Below, piece by piece: positions 8,841-18,315 of a stretch of DNA of 64,000 bases. The notes below the pieces were generated by a model. The model ran no database searches and was not told the origin of the DNA. It was given only the letters and a program-made list of their open reading frames with translations. The position numbers and the translations under genes are program-made. The first letter of the stretch is position 1, and every line of letters begins with the position of its first letter. The stretch comes from Paracoccaceae bacterium (lineage in GTDB: Bacteria > Pseudomonadota > Alphaproteobacteria > Rhodobacterales > Rhodobacteraceae): contig WLWX01000001.1 in the NCBI GenBank assembly GCA_012103375.1, positions 2,460,492 through 2,524,491 on the forward strand, read 5' to 3'.

Positions 8841-9185
8841 TCAGAAATCAACAAGCCGACGGAATGGCGCTGCACCAGATGTACCACCGCACATGTTTGC
8901 GGCCCGATGTGCCGTGAAACTGTTCCATGGGCCTTGAATATTGCCATCCAGCGAAAACGACATGCCTTCACCGGCAGAGCGATGCGCGGGTGACGTCCGA
9001 TAGATCATTGTGTCAACGGGTTCGCCGGCGCTGATGACGGCGGCGCCTGCGGCGCACCAATAGTCGACGCGCGCGAAATTGTGGTTGAACTCCACGTCAA
9101 TTGTGTTGCCAACCAGCGTAGCAGCACTTGCGGTGCCGGTCGTTGCTGCCAATGCAGCCAGAAAAGCAAGAGTAAGTCGGGTCAT
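8841..9185 (-). CDS. Small secreted protein, YWCA/HRSAGxGMSF family, paralog 1
   Basis: 114 residues. The start is the ATG at 9185 because it opens a clean signal peptide (LTLAFLAALAATTGTASA). The mature part has two cysteines (DYWCAAG and AANMC), likely a disulfide, and the shared core MIYRTSPAHRSAGEGMSF. It aligns without gaps to the neighbouring gene at 9384-9764 over 67 residues with 46 identities (my count by eye). I do not recognise a characterised family. Each gene is followed by its own hairpin. A periplasmic or extracellular place is inferred from the signal peptide only. Confidence 0.7.
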   Translation of the reverse strand: MTRLTLAFLAALAATTGTASAATLVGNTIDVEFNHNFARVDYWCAAGAAVISAGEPVDTMIYRTSPAHRSAGEGMSFSLDGNIQGPWNSFTAHRAANMCGGTSGAAPFRRLVDF

Positions 9186-9324
9186 TGGTCTTCTCCGTTT
9201 GGGTTTTGGCGAAAGGCGTTTGTGCCTTGCCTGCCTGTAAGTCGGCCATGAACGGATTGGGTTCACCGAGGGTTCAGATTCGGCGAATTGCCGCCACCCG
9301 GGCATGAAACCGCCAATCAAACGA

Positions 9325-9356
9325 GAAATGGCCCGGGGAGTTACCCGAGCCATTTC
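9325..9356 (-). terminator. Hairpin between the two YWCA-type genes
   Basis: Inverted repeat GAAATGGC...GCCATTTC extended by CGGG/CCCG, lying just after the stop of the 9384-9764 gene and before paralog 1. It lacks a strong T run, so it may only attenuate. Confidence 0.5.
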
Positions 9357-9383
9357 ATTAAGTTACTGGACGAAGCGTATTTA

Positions 9384-9764
9384 TCAGTCGAAGATAGAGA
9401 TTATCGTGTTGAGGAAACCTCCACCTTCGTAATCGTCGCCATATTCGCGCCGCTCTTCGTCGTTCTGTCCGTTGCCCTCATGGCACATGTTCGCCGCAGC
9501 ATATGCCGGGAACGCGTTCCAGGGACCGGTGCTGCCGCCGTCGAGCGTGAAGGACATGCCCTGCCCGGCGGACCTGTGCATCGGTGACGTCCGGTAGATC
9601 ATCGTCGTCACGGGAAACCCGTTTCTGATCACCTCCTGGCCGACGGCACACCAATAGTGGAATCGGCCGAAATTGCCGTTGAACGGGACGTCGAAAGATT
9701 GAGCAATGGACGCGCCTGGTGTTGATATCATGGCGGCCAATGCGACTGCTGCAAATTTATTCAT
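9384..9764 (-). CDS. Small secreted protein, YWCA/HRSAGxGMSF family, paralog 2
   Basis: 126 residues with a signal peptide (MNKFAAVALAAMISTPGASIA). The core repeats that of paralog 1 (HYWCAVG, MIYRTSPMHRSAGQGMSF, GPWNAFPAYAAANMC), and a distinct tail is rich in Glu, Asp and Gly (NDEERREYGDDYEGGG) and ends hydrophobic. Start ATG 9764 has AGGAGA upstream. The function is unknown; tandem duplication with divergent tails is what can be seen. Confidence 0.72.
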   Translation of the reverse strand: MNKFAAVALAAMISTPGASIAQSFDVPFNGNFGRFHYWCAVGQEVIRNGFPVTTMIYRTSPMHRSAGQGMSFTLDGGSTGPWNAFPAYAAANMCHEGNGQNDEERREYGDDYEGGGFLNTIISIFD

Positions 9765-9896
9765 GGGAACTCTCCTTTTCCTTGAACTATGCGCGGTTGA
9801 CCCGCGCCCACGGAAAATTAGTCGTGTTAACGATTGTTAAGGTTCAAAGGTTTTTGTGCAAAACGCGCTGACGTAGGGGCATGATTTGTGCGGAAA

Positions 9897-10331
9897 TTAG
9901 CTTGTTTTCTGTGCTGCCAGTGCACGAAGCTGCCTGCGCAGCTTCTCGCCATCCTCGCCGCTTAGGCCGGTAAGCAACCGCGCATCGTAATCCCGGGCCT
10001 GCCGTTCCAGATCGGCAAAAGCCCTTTGCCCAAGCGGCGACAACGTCAGTGTTTCGCGCCGCCGGTCTGCCGTGTCCTGGGCGCGCAGCAGCATCCGTTT
10101 ACCCTCCAACCGTTGAACGGCGCGGCTGATTTTGGTTTTGTGAACATTGGCGCGGGCGCCGACGTCGCTTGCCGTCATCGCCCCGTAACGCCCCAGATGG
10201 AACAGCACCCGCCAATCCGTGCGCAACAGGTCATACCGGTCGCGGTAGTATTGCTGAAACTCGCGACTTGTCGCCTCGGCCGCCTGGTTCAGCAGATAAG
10301 GCAGGAAATTCTGTAAATCGAAATCGTCCAT
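9897..10331 (-). CDS. MarR-family regulator, divergent from the homogentisate operon
   Basis: 144 residues with the MarR winged-helix domain: MTASDVGARANVHKTKISRAV is the recognition region, and DTADRRRETLTLSPLGQ is the wing motif DxRxxxLxLTxxG. It is transcribed away from hmgA with about 66 bp between the starts, in which a near-perfect palindrome lies. Repression of the operon, relieved by an aromatic ligand, is inferred from position. Confidence 0.8.
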   Translation of the reverse strand: MDDFDLQNFLPYLLNQAAEATSREFQQYYRDRYDLLRTDWRVLFHLGRYGAMTASDVGARANVHKTKISRAVQRLEGKRMLLRAQDTADRRRETLTLSPLGQRAFADLERQARDYDARLLTGLSGEDGEKLRRQLRALAAQKTS

Positions 10332-10350
10332 AGGGTCAGGTAGCGCTTGT

Positions 10351-10368
10351 TAGTTACAAACGCAACTA
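10351..10368. promoter_or_regulatory. Candidate MarR operator upstream of hmgA
   Basis: TAGTTAC-N4-GCAACTA, an inverted repeat with six of seven positions matched, sits in the 66-bp divergent gap between the MarR gene and hmgA. Size and symmetry suit a MarR dimer. Confidence 0.5.
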
Positions 10369-10397
10369 TTAGGACGGGGCAAACCCCGGAGGATCCG

Positions 10398-11759
10398 ATG
10401 AAAGATCAACCTGACGCCCCTGCCCTGACAATTGCCCCGCACCATGCAGGCACCCTGCCCGGTTATATGCCGGGTTTCGGCAATGATTTCGAGACCGAGG
10501 CTTTGCCGGGCGCCCTGCCGCAGGGACGAAATTCGCCGCAAAAATGCGCCTATGGGCTTTACGCAGAACAACTGTCCGGTACGCCATTCACCGCCCCAAG
10601 GGGCGAGAATGAGCGGACCTGGTGTTACCGCATCCGCCCATCGGTGCGTCATGTGGGGCGGTTTTCGCGTATCGATCTGCCGTATTGGGCGACCGCGCCG
10701 CATGTGGACCCTGATGCAGCCTCGCTGGGCCAATATCGCTGGGATCCGGTGCCTCATTCGGACGAAAAGCTGACGTTCCTGACCGGAATGCGCACGATGA
10801 CCACTGCGGGGGATGTGAACACCCAGGTCGGCATGGCGGCGCATATCTATCTGATCAACGCGTCGATGGTGGATGAGTATTTCTATAGCACTGATAGTGA
10901 GTTACTGATCGTTCCTCAGGAAGGACGTTTACGGTTCTGCACGGAAATGGGTGTCATCGATCTGGACCCGCAGGAAATTGCAGTGCTGCCCCGTGGCATG
11001 CTGTTTCGGGTCGAACTGGTCGACGGGCCGGCACGTGGCTTCGTTTGCGAAAACTATGGCGCGAAGTTTGATCTGCCGAACCGTGGCCCGATTGGGGCTA
11101 ACTGCCTTGCAAATCCCCGCGACTTCAAAACGCCAGTGGCCGCGTTCGAGGACTGCGACGCCCCATCCCGCGTGGTCATCAAATGGTGCGGGCAATTTCA
11201 CGAGACACAGATCGGGCATTCTCCGCTGGATGTTGTGGCGTGGCATGGCAACTACGCGCCCTGCAAATACGATCTGAAGACCTTCAGCCCGGTCGGGGCG
11301 ATCCTGTTCGATCACCCGGATCCGTCGATTTTCACCGTTCTGACGGCACCCTCTGGCGTAGAGGGGACCGCGAACATCGACTTCGTGCTGTTCCGCGACC
11401 GCTGGATGGTGGCCGAGGATACGTTCCGCCCGCCGTGGTATCACAAGAACATCATGTCGGAACTTATGGGAAACATTCACGGAATCTATGATGCCAAGCC
11501 CGAAGGCTTCGTTCCGGGCGGCATGTCGTTGCACAATATGATGCTGCCCCACGGCCCGGACGGACCGGCATTTGAAAAAGCCTCGAACGAGCCGATGGAA
11601 CCCGCCTTCCTGGCCAATACCATGTCCTTCATGTTCGAGACGAGGTTTCCACAACATCTCACTGAATTTGCAGCGAAAGGTGCCCCCATGCAGGACGATT
11701 ATGTGGATTGCTGGGCGGGGCTTGGCAAGAAATTTGACGGCACAAAGGACCCCAAATGA
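10398..11759 (+). CDS. hmgA: Homogentisate 1,2-dioxygenase
   Basis: 453 residues. The ATG at 10398 is chosen because GGAGG lies six bases upstream; an earlier in-frame start at 10347 would run through the operator. The enzyme opens the aromatic ring of homogentisate to maleylacetoacetate with Fe(II), in tyrosine/phenylalanine breakdown. Signatures are [20 protein letters not shown] at the N-terminus and the iron-binding region [11 protein letters not shown] (His and Glu) followed by [11 protein letters not shown] (His). The length is normal for the family. The stop overlaps the ATG of fahA by ATGA. Confidence 0.96.
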   Translation: MKDQPDAPALTIAPHHAGTLPGYMPGFGNDFETEALPGALPQGRNSPQKCAYGLYAEQLSGTPFTAPRGENERTWCYRIRPSVRHVGRFSRIDLPYWATAPHVDPDAASLGQYRWDPVPHSDEKLTFLTGMRTMTTAGDVNTQVGMAAHIYLINASMVDEYFYSTDSELLIVPQEGRLRFCTEMGVIDLDPQEIAVLPRGMLFRVELVDGPARGFVCENYGAKFDLPNRGPIGANCLANPRDFKTPVAAFEDCDAPSRVVIKWCGQFHETQIGHSPLDVVAWHGNYAPCKYDLKTFSPVGAILFDHPDPSIFTVLTAPSGVEGTANIDFVLFRDRWMVAEDTFRPPWYHKNIMSELMGNIHGIYDAKPEGFVPGGMSLHNMMLPHGPDGPAFEKASNEPMEPAFLANTMSFMFETRFPQHLTEFAAKGAPMQDDYVDCWAGLGKKFDGTKDPK

Positions 11760-13009
11760 GTTTGATCGAAAGTTGGGTGCCCGGCGCGAATGATCCCGAC
11801 GGCCCGTTTCCGCTGAACAATCTGCCCTATGGGTCCTTCGTCAGCGCCCAGGGCGACCTGCGCTGCGGCGTGGCCATTGGCGATTGCATTCTGGACGTTT
11901 CCGCGCTGGAGGCGGATTGGCTTCTGGAACTGCCCGAGGTCCTGATCTTCGTTGATGGATTATGGAATGATTTCATGGGGTTAGGGCCGGATGTCTGGGC
12001 GAACTTCCGGGCATTTCTGATCGCTGCGCTTTCCACCGGCTCTGCAATGCAGCCGGAATTGGAAAGCTATCTGGTGCCGTGCCATGGCGCCCGGCTGGCG
12101 ATGCCCTTCGCGGTTAGCGAGTTCACGGATTTCTACGCCAGCCGGAACCATGCCACCAATGTCGGCACGATGTTTCGGGGTGCCGAAAACGCCCTGCCCC
12201 CGAACTGGCTGCATATCCCGATCGGGTATAACGGACGTGCCTCGACAGTGGTGGTCAGCGGAACGGATATTCACCGCCCGCTTGGGCAAAGGAAACCGGC
12301 CGGTGAAGACATGCCGGTTTTCGGCCCCAGCCGCCGCCTGGATATCGAACTGGAAATGGGTGCCATCGTTGGCACGCCCAACCGCATGGGACAGCCCGTC
12401 ACCGTGGCCCAGGCGGCTGCGATGATCTTTGGCTATGTCCTGCTGAACGACTGGTCGGCGCGCGATATTCAGGCGTGGGAGTATCAGCCGCTCGGCCCGT
12501 TTCAGGCCAAGGCATTTGCAACCTCGATCAGCCCCTGGATTGTCACCGCCGCCGCGTTGGAACCGTTTCGCACACCCACGCCCCAGCGTGAAACACCACT
12601 TCTGCCGCATCTGCGCGAAACGGCGCCGATGCTGTATGATATTGATTTATCTGTCACAATACAGACCGAAGGCGGCCAGCCGCAGGTGATCAGCCGCACG
12701 AACTATGCCACGATGTATTATTCCGCCGCGCAGCAACTGGCGCATCACGCGTCGTCTGGCTGTGCGATGAACGTGGGCGATCTGCTGGGGTCCGGGACGA
12801 TTTCGGGGACAACCCCGGACAGTTTCGGATCGCTGCTGGAGGTGACCTGGGGCGGCCAAAACCCGATCACGCTGGGCGACGAAACCCGTACCTTCATCGA
12901 AGACGGCGACACGCTGTCGCTGCGCGGGCATGCGCAGGGCGATGGGTTCCGCATTGGCTTTGGCGATTGCTCCGGCACGATATTGCCCGCCGTGGAGTTT
13001 GAGGGCTGA
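11756..13009 (+). CDS. fahA: Fumarylacetoacetase
   Basis: 417 residues, the full-length type with an N-terminal SH3-like domain ([11 protein letters not shown]) and the C-terminal FAH domain. Catalytic and metal residues are visible: [15 protein letters not shown] (Asp and His), [11 protein letters not shown] (two Glu) and [17 protein letters not shown] (Asp, Gln). It splits fumarylacetoacetate to fumarate and acetoacetate, the last step of the pathway. ATGA coupling with hmgA and a TGATG overlap with the next gene show one operon. Confidence 0.95.
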   Translation: MSLIESWVPGANDPDGPFPLNNLPYGSFVSAQGDLRCGVAIGDCILDVSALEADWLLELPEVLIFVDGLWNDFMGLGPDVWANFRAFLIAALSTGSAMQPELESYLVPCHGARLAMPFAVSEFTDFYASRNHATNVGTMFRGAENALPPNWLHIPIGYNGRASTVVVSGTDIHRPLGQRKPAGEDMPVFGPSRRLDIELEMGAIVGTPNRMGQPVTVAQAAAMIFGYVLLNDWSARDIQAWEYQPLGPFQAKAFATSISPWIVTAAALEPFRTPTPQRETPLLPHLRETAPMLYDIDLSVTIQTEGGQPQVISRTNYATMYYSAAQQLAHHASSGCAMNVGDLLGSGTISGTTPDSFGSLLEVTWGGQNPITLGDETRTFIEDGDTLSLRGHAQGDGFRIGFGDCSGTILPAVEFEG

Positions 13010-14559
13010 TGCGCTACGACTACCCAGAATTTGAATTCACGCTGCCGCCCGGATTGTCGGGGCCCGAACCCCGGCATCAGGTCGCCATCATCGGGGCCGG
13101 ACCGATTGGTCTGGCCATGGCGATTGATCTTGCGACACGGGGGGTGCCCTCGGTCGTGCTGGACGATAACAACGTCATCTCGGTCGGGTCGCGCGCGATC
13201 TGCTGGGCCAAACGCACGCTCGAGATTTTCGACCGCCTTGGCGTGGGGGAACGCATGCTGGCCAAGGGCGTGACCTGGCAGGTGGGGCGCGTGTTTCATG
13301 GGCGCAGGCAGGTTTATGAGTTCGATTTGCTGCCGGAATCAGGGCACAAATATCCCGCCTTCATCAATCTTCAGCAATATTACGTCGAACAATATCTGGT
13401 CGAACGCGCGGGCGAATTTCCAGATCTGATCGACCTGCGATTCCTGAACAAGGTGACGGATCATCAAGACCTGACTGATCACGTAAAGTTATGCATCGAA
13501 ACCCCTGATGGAGAATATGAAATTGAGGCTGCCTATGCCCTTGCATGTGACGGGGCGCCCTCACCCACGCGGCGGCGCGTGGATCTGCCTTTTGTCGGGC
13601 AGGAATTCGATGAGAACTTCCTGATCGTCGACGTCGAAATGGCGCAATCACCGTTTGAAACCGACGCGCCCGAACGCTGGTTCTGGTTCGAACCGGATTT
13701 CCACAACGGTCAGTCGGCGCTGCTGCACAAGCAGCCCGACAACATCTATCGCATTGATCTGCAACTGGGCCCGGACGCCGACGTGAAGGCGGAACTGGCC
13801 GACGACAAAGTCTTGCCCCGCATCCGCGCCGTGGTCGGTGATGTGCCGTTCACGCTCGACTGGAAAAGCATCTATCGGTTCCGCTGTGCCAGGCTGGACC
13901 GGTTCGTCCATGGCCGCGTGATATTCGTCGGCGACAGCGCCCATGTGGTCAGCCCGTTCGGCGCGCGTGGCGGCAATGGCGGCATTCAGGATGTCGACAA
14001 CCTGGGATGGAAGCTGGCGGCCGTCCTGAACGGTGGCAATCCGGCGCTGATCGAAAGCTACAACACCGAACGGGTGCAGGCCGCGGATGAGAATATCTTG
14101 AACTCGGCCCGCACGACCAACTTCATGACCCCGAAATCCGCAACCGAGGCCACTTTCCGCAACGAGGTTTTGCGCCTTGCCAAATCCCATCCATTCGCGC
14201 GCCGCCTGATCAACGCAGGCCGCTTGTCGCTGCCGTGCACACTCGACAGCGCGCTGACCACACCGGGCGAGGCCCCGGTGCATCCGGGTGCCGCGATGGT
14301 TGATGCGCCCCACCAAGGCGGCTGGCTGATCGAGGCGGCGCAGGGCGAATTCACCCGGCTAAGCGTCGGCGGCGCGCGCCCCGTCACGCTGGGTAACCTG
14401 CGCAGCATTCACGCAACCGACCCGACATCAATCACGCGTTACGGCGACGGCTTGACCTATCTGCTGCGCCCCGACGGGCATGTTGCCGCCGCTTTTCGCG
14501 ACCCGAAACCGGCGCAGATTACCCAGGCCCTGGCCCGCGCTGAAGGAGCGATGACATGA
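13009..14559 (+). CDS. FAD-dependent aromatic hydroxylase (MhpA/PheA-like) in the hmg operon
   Basis: 516 residues. The N-terminal Rossmann FAD motif is AIIGAGPIGLAMAIDLATRG, and the second FAD motif is VIFVGDSAHVVSPFGARGGN followed by DVDNLGWKLAAVLNG, as in flavoprotein phenol and 3-(3-hydroxyphenyl)propionate hydroxylases. It overlaps fahA and DUF2783, so it is co-translated with the homogentisate genes. The classical tyrosine route has no need for such an enzyme after homogentisate. A hydroxylation feeding hydroxyphenylacetates or related phenols into the pathway is the simplest inference; the substrate is not determined. Confidence 0.85.
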   Translation: MRYDYPEFEFTLPPGLSGPEPRHQVAIIGAGPIGLAMAIDLATRGVPSVVLDDNNVISVGSRAICWAKRTLEIFDRLGVGERMLAKGVTWQVGRVFHGRRQVYEFDLLPESGHKYPAFINLQQYYVEQYLVERAGEFPDLIDLRFLNKVTDHQDLTDHVKLCIETPDGEYEIEAAYALACDGAPSPTRRRVDLPFVGQEFDENFLIVDVEMAQSPFETDAPERWFWFEPDFHNGQSALLHKQPDNIYRIDLQLGPDADVKAELADDKVLPRIRAVVGDVPFTLDWKSIYRFRCARLDRFVHGRVIFVGDSAHVVSPFGARGGNGGIQDVDNLGWKLAAVLNGGNPALIESYNTERVQAADENILNSARTTNFMTPKSATEATFRNEVLRLAKSHPFARRLINAGRLSLPCTLDSALTTPGEAPVHPGAAMVDAPHQGGWLIEAAQGEFTRLSVGGARPVTLGNLRSIHATDPTSITRYGDGLTYLLRPDGHVAAAFRDPKPAQITQALARAEGAMT

Positions 14560-14744
14560 CCAATGCCCCCCTGGGTGCGCGCAGTGACGATGTTTACCAG
14601 GCGCTGATGGATGCCCATACCGACCGATCCGATGCCGAAAGCGCGGCGCTGAACGCGCGTCTGGTTCTGATGCTTGCAAACGAGGTGGGCAATGCGGATC
14701 GGGTCATTTCGGTGATCGCGGAAGCTGCGACGATGGATGAGTGA
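14556..14744 (+). CDS. DUF2783 small protein
   Basis: 62 residues, starting at the ATG that overlaps the monooxygenase stop (ATGA). The sequence (DVYQALMDAHTDRSDAES, NARLVLMLANEVGN) matches the DUF2783 type that I associate with flavin hydroxylases in aromatic operons. It is predicted to be all-helical and cytoplasmic. The role is unknown; an accessory of the upstream hydroxylase is inferred from coupling on both sides. Confidence 0.75.
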   Translation: MTNAPLGARSDDVYQALMDAHTDRSDAESAALNARLVLMLANEVGNADRVISVIAEAATMDE

Positions 14745-15372
14745 TGTCATCCTATACGATTACGCGCGCAGCTCGGCGGCGTACCGGGTTCGCATTGCCC
14801 TGAACCTTGCGGGCATCGCGTATCGCCGTATTCCGGTGGATCTGACCCGCGCCGAGCACAAGTCGCCCGAGCATCTTGGCCGCAATCCGCAAGGCCTGGT
14901 GCCGGTTCTGGACATCGACGGCATTCGCCTCACTCAATCATTGGCGACAATCGAATATCTTGCTGAGGTACGCGGCTTGAAGGCGCTTCCGGGTGATGCA
15001 GAAACCCGGGCCAGAATACGCGCGGCGGCAATGATCATCGCGATCGATATTCACCCGGTCTGCAACCTCAGCGTGGCCAACCGCGCCTGTCGGGGTGCGG
15101 ATGATCAGGATGCTGCCAAACGGCATTGGATGACCGAGGGCATCACGCCGGGACTGGCCGCGTTCGAAAGCCTGTTAAGTGCCTTCGAACAAACCCCCTA
15201 TTGTTGCGGCAACACACCAACATTGGCCGATATCTGCCTGATCCCACAGCTATATAACGCCGACCGGTGGGGCATCGATACCACCGCCCTCTCACGTATC
15301 CAGGCTGCGCGGAACGCCTGCGCCCGACACCCGGCTTTCGCCGCTGCAGCGCCAGAGGCTGCGAGCCCCTGA
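14737..15372 (+). CDS. maiA: Maleylacetoacetate isomerase (zeta-class GST)
   Basis: 211 residues. The glutathione transferase zeta signature appears as SSAAYRVRIALNLAGI (usual form SSCSWRVRIAL), followed by NPQGLVPVLDIDG and TQSLATIEYLAE. It converts maleylacetoacetate to fumarylacetoacetate using glutathione, completing the hmgA-fahA pathway. The start overlaps the end of DUF2783 by 8 bases. The Cys and Trp of the signature are Ala and Tyr here, but both serines are kept. Confidence 0.9.
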   Translation: MSDVILYDYARSSAAYRVRIALNLAGIAYRRIPVDLTRAEHKSPEHLGRNPQGLVPVLDIDGIRLTQSLATIEYLAEVRGLKALPGDAETRARIRAAAMIIAIDIHPVCNLSVANRACRGADDQDAAKRHWMTEGITPGLAAFESLLSAFEQTPYCCGNTPTLADICLIPQLYNADRWGIDTTALSRIQAARNACARHPAFAAAAPEAASP

Positions 15373-15486
15373 TAGCCATCATTGACCCATAAATATCCCC
15401 GCCGGAGGCATTCTTCCTTATCACGCAAACAGCAAACGACGCGGCCCCCGATGGGTGCGCGCCGCCTGCCTGCCGCTTATGCGCGT

Positions 15487-15924
15487 TCAGCCTTTGATGC
15501 CCTCGATGGGTGTCATGCAGTTCATCTTGTAGACTTCACGGTCCGAGATGAAGATCGGCGCGGTGCCGGCGATCTGAACCCAACCGACATCTAGGCCCGG
15601 GGCGTTCGGAATCTCCCAATGGTCGGTCAGAATGGCGATCTTGTTGCCTTCGGTCTTGGCCGTTTTCACAGCGCTTTTATGGCCATAGCTGTCGACCACG
15701 ACATATTTCAGCCAGGTGTTTGGCTTGCTGGTGCGCACAACCGTCTTGGCGACCACCTTGCAGGTGCCGTCACCGGTCGCAACCGGCGTCAGTTCGGTGT
15801 TGACGAAGACGACTTTGGAGTTCGAGGCGCCATTGCCGGGGATCAGGTCGAACCCGGCCTGTGCGGTGGGGGCGGTCGCTGATGAAATTGCAGCGGCAAC
15901 GACGAGAGAGAGGATGCGGGACAT
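15487..15924 (-). CDS. Small secreted protein of unknown function
   Basis: 145 residues with a signal peptide (LSLVVAAAISSATAPTAQA) and two cysteines (GTCKVV and KMNCMTP). The mature part is beta-rich by appearance. No family is recognised. It converges with maiA and is followed upstream by the GC-rich palindrome region before tsf. Start ATG 15924; GGAGCC lies a few bases upstream. Confidence 0.6.
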   Translation of the reverse strand: MSRILSLVVAAAISSATAPTAQAGFDLIPGNGASNSKVVFVNTELTPVATGDGTCKVVAKTVVRTSKPNTWLKYVVVDSYGHKSAVKTAKTEGNKIAILTDHWEIPNAPGLDVGWVQIAGTAPIFISDREVYKMNCMTPIEGIKG

Positions 15925-16052
15925 TGGGTGGCTCCGGTAAGTTTCAGGTTTCGATTGCCTGTACGTCGGAGCGGGCGGCGGGATGGTTCAAAAAACTTCA
16001 GGCCGGGGCCTTGGGATATGAAATCCCAAGGATCCTTGCCGGGGGCGGTGGC

Positions 16053-16071
16053 TGGGGCATTCTGCCCCAGA
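16053..16071. repeat. Roseobacter-type intergenic palindrome
   Basis: CTGGGGCA-TTC-TGCCCCAG is a perfect 8-bp stem followed by ACCCCTGAGGATATTTT. The same layout recurs at 35922-35943, and a tail-only version (GGGGATATTTATG on the minus strand) is near 15390-15402. I know this type as a common intergenic motif in roseobacter genomes. Confidence 0.6.
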
Positions 16072-16111
16072 CCCCTGAGGATATTTTCAACGAGAAGAGG
16101 TGTTGGGTGCG

Positions 16112-16147
16112 AAAAAAAAGGCGCGGAACCTTTCGGGCCGCGCCTTT
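16112..16147 (-). terminator. Rho-independent terminator of rpsB-tsf
   Basis: AAAGGCGCGG...CCGCGCCTTT inverted repeat with an 11-nt loop, lying 23 bases after the tsf stop. In the leftward direction the stem runs into eight T, so this is a strong terminator. Confidence 0.85.
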
Positions 16148-16169
16148 CCTCTGAGATTTTTTCGCGTCT

Positions 16170-17048
16170 TCAGCCCTTGTTCAGAGCGGCAACTTCGGCC
16201 GCGAAATCATCGGCTTCTTTCTCGATCCCTTCGCCAACGACCATGCGGACGAAGCCGGTGACGGTGATACCGGCGTCTTTGGCGGCAGCCTCGACCGTCA
16301 GGTCAGGGTTCACAACGAACGCCTGCCCCAGAAGCGTGTTCTCGGCGTAGAATTTCTTCATCCGCCCGTCGATCATCTTTTCGATTACTGCTTCGGGCTT
16401 GCCGCTTTCACGGGCCTGCTCGGTCAGGACCTGGCGTTCGCGGGCAACGAAATCTGCGTCCAGTGCCGCCTCATCCAGGGCTGCCGGGTTGGCGGCAGCA
16501 ACATGCATCGCGATCTGGCGTGCCACGCCGGTGTCGTCGCCGTCGAAGGCCACAAGGACACCGATCCCGCCCATGCCGCCGGTGGCCGCGTTGTGGACAT
16601 AGCTGACGACTTTGCCGCCGCCGATCTTCTGCATCCGACGCAGGCTGAGGTTTTCGCCGATGGTGGCGATCTTGTCGGTGATCATCTCGGACACCGGTTT
16701 GCCGTTGCCGACGTCGGTTCCGGAGAGCGCTTCGACCGAGTCCACGTTCATGGCCAGCCCAGCGATGGTGCCGACCATCTGCTGAAACTCAGCGTTCTTG
16801 GCCACGAAGTCGGTTTCCGAGTTCACCTCGACCGCGACGCCGGTGCCGCCGTCGGTTTTGACCGCGACCAGCCCTTCGGCTGCGGTGCGGCCCGATTTCT
16901 TGGCCGCCTTGGCCAGGCCCTTGGTGCGCAGCCAGTCAACGGCGGCGTCCATGTCCCCGTCATTTTCGGTCAGCGCCTTCTTGGCGTCCATCATGCCCGC
17001 GCCTGTGCTGTCGCGGAGTTCTTTTACCTGTGCAGCAGTGATCGCCAT
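16170..17048 (-). CDS. tsf: Translation elongation factor Ts
   Basis: 292 residues. The N-terminal UBA-like domain carries the EF-Ts signature [18 protein letters not shown], and the core contains [10 protein letters not shown], whose TDFVA element intrudes into EF-Tu to expel GDP. It is the guanine-nucleotide exchange factor of EF-Tu in the cytoplasm. It follows rpsB on the same strand (82 bp gap), the near-universal order. Start ATG 17048 has AGGAGGAT upstream. Confidence 0.97.
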   Translation of the reverse strand: MAITAAQVKELRDSTGAGMMDAKKALTENDGDMDAAVDWLRTKGLAKAAKKSGRTAAEGLVAVKTDGGTGVAVEVNSETDFVAKNAEFQQMVGTIAGLAMNVDSVEALSGTDVGNGKPVSEMITDKIATIGENLSLRRMQKIGGGKVVSYVHNAATGGMGGIGVLVAFDGDDTGVARQIAMHVAAANPAALDEAALDADFVARERQVLTEQARESGKPEAVIEKMIDGRMKKFYAENTLLGQAFVVNPDLTVEAAAKDAGITVTGFVRMVVGEGIEKEADDFAAEVAALNKG

Positions 17049-17130
17049 GGGATCATCCTCCTGTTAAAAATCAAAAGCGGTCGGGTGCGCGTTTGCGCAC
17101 CCGAAATTGTCAGCCGGGCCGTTGGGCCGA

Positions 17131-18012
17131 TCAGGCCTTGGCGTCTGCCTCGGCGGGGGCGTCTTCGGCCTTGGGGGCGTCTTCGCCGGAAGCTTCCGCA
17201 GCGGGGGCTTCTTCTGCCGGGGCTTCAGCCGCCGCCGCATTGTCAGCCGCCGCCGCGTCTTCTGCAGCCGCTTCTTCCATGGCGGCGTCTTCCAACGCAC
17301 CAACGTCAACGCCTGCGGCACCCAATTGCGCGCTCATCCCGTCAAGGGCGGCGCGGGCCACCAGATCGCAGTAAAGCGCGATAGCGCGGGCTGCGTCGTC
17401 GTTGCCCGGAATGATGTGATCCACGCCATCGGGCGAACAGTTGGTATCGACCACCGCAATCACCGGGATGCCCAGCTTCTTGGCTTCCAGAACGGCCAGG
17501 TCTTCTTTGTTCACGTCGATCACGAACAACAGGTCCGGCACGCCGCCCATTTCGCGAATGCCACCCAGCGAGGCTTGCAGTTTCGCCTGCTCACGCTCCA
17601 TGCCCAGACGCTCACGCTTGGTGAGGCCTTCAACGCCTTCGGCCATTTGCTCGTCATAGGACTTGAGGCGCGCGATCGACTGGGAAACGGTTTTCCAGTT
17701 GGTCAGCGTGCCACCCAGCCAGCGGTGGTTCATATAGTATTGCGCGCATTTCTCAGCCGCTTCTGCGACCGGGCGCTGTGCCTGACGCTTGGTACCGACG
17801 AACAGAACGCGCCCGCCCTTGGCGACCGTGTCACGTACCACGTTCAGCGCGGTGTCCAGAAGCGGAACGGTTTGCGTCAGGTCGAGGATGTGGATGCCGT
17901 TGCGGTCGCCGTAAATGAACTCGCCCATGCGGGGGTTCCAGCGCTGCGTCTGGTGTCCAAAGTGAACGCCAGCTTCAAGAAGCTGACGCATGGAAAAATC
18001 AGGGAGGCCCAT
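17131..18012 (-). CDS. rpsB: 30S ribosomal protein S2
   Basis: 293 residues from the ATG at 18012 ([20 protein letters not shown]); the frame stays open further upstream, but this start matches family N-termini. Signature segments are [13 protein letters not shown] and [13 protein letters not shown]. Escherichia coli S2 is about 240 residues; the extra 50 here form a low-complexity Ala/Glu/Asp tail after residue 240 ([18 protein letters not shown]). The 18097-18315 region upstream is the untranslated leader and shows no other gene. Confidence 0.97.
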   Translation of the reverse strand: MGLPDFSMRQLLEAGVHFGHQTQRWNPRMGEFIYGDRNGIHILDLTQTVPLLDTALNVVRDTVAKGGRVLFVGTKRQAQRPVAEAAEKCAQYYMNHRWLGGTLTNWKTVSQSIARLKSYDEQMAEGVEGLTKRERLGMEREQAKLQASLGGIREMGGVPDLLFVIDVNKEDLAVLEAKKLGIPVIAVVDTNCSPDGVDHIIPGNDDAARAIALYCDLVARAALDGMSAQLGAAGVDVGALEDAAMEEAAAEDAAAADNAAAAEAPAEEAPAAEASGEDAPKAEDAPAEADAKA

Positions 18013-18315
18013 GCCAATATCCTTTCCGGTTTCTACCTCGGCGGGGGTTTTGAGACTTGCGCCCAACCGGCGGACCTTTGGGGATGTCTCCCCCATCGGC
18101 CCAACCCCGCCTGTGATGTGAGGCGGCGTTTAGACCGACCCCCGGGGGATTGCAAGCCCTTGCGGTACGGGCATGACGGCACAGAATTCGCCTTCTTATG
18201 CTTCTAGATAATCATCACAGATATTCTTTTGGCGAGGTCCTGAGTGGCAGCGACCTCTGGCCATTGCCCGCGGCCACGAACCGTCCGATATTCAATCGGG
18301 TGGCCCTGCCCCGGA

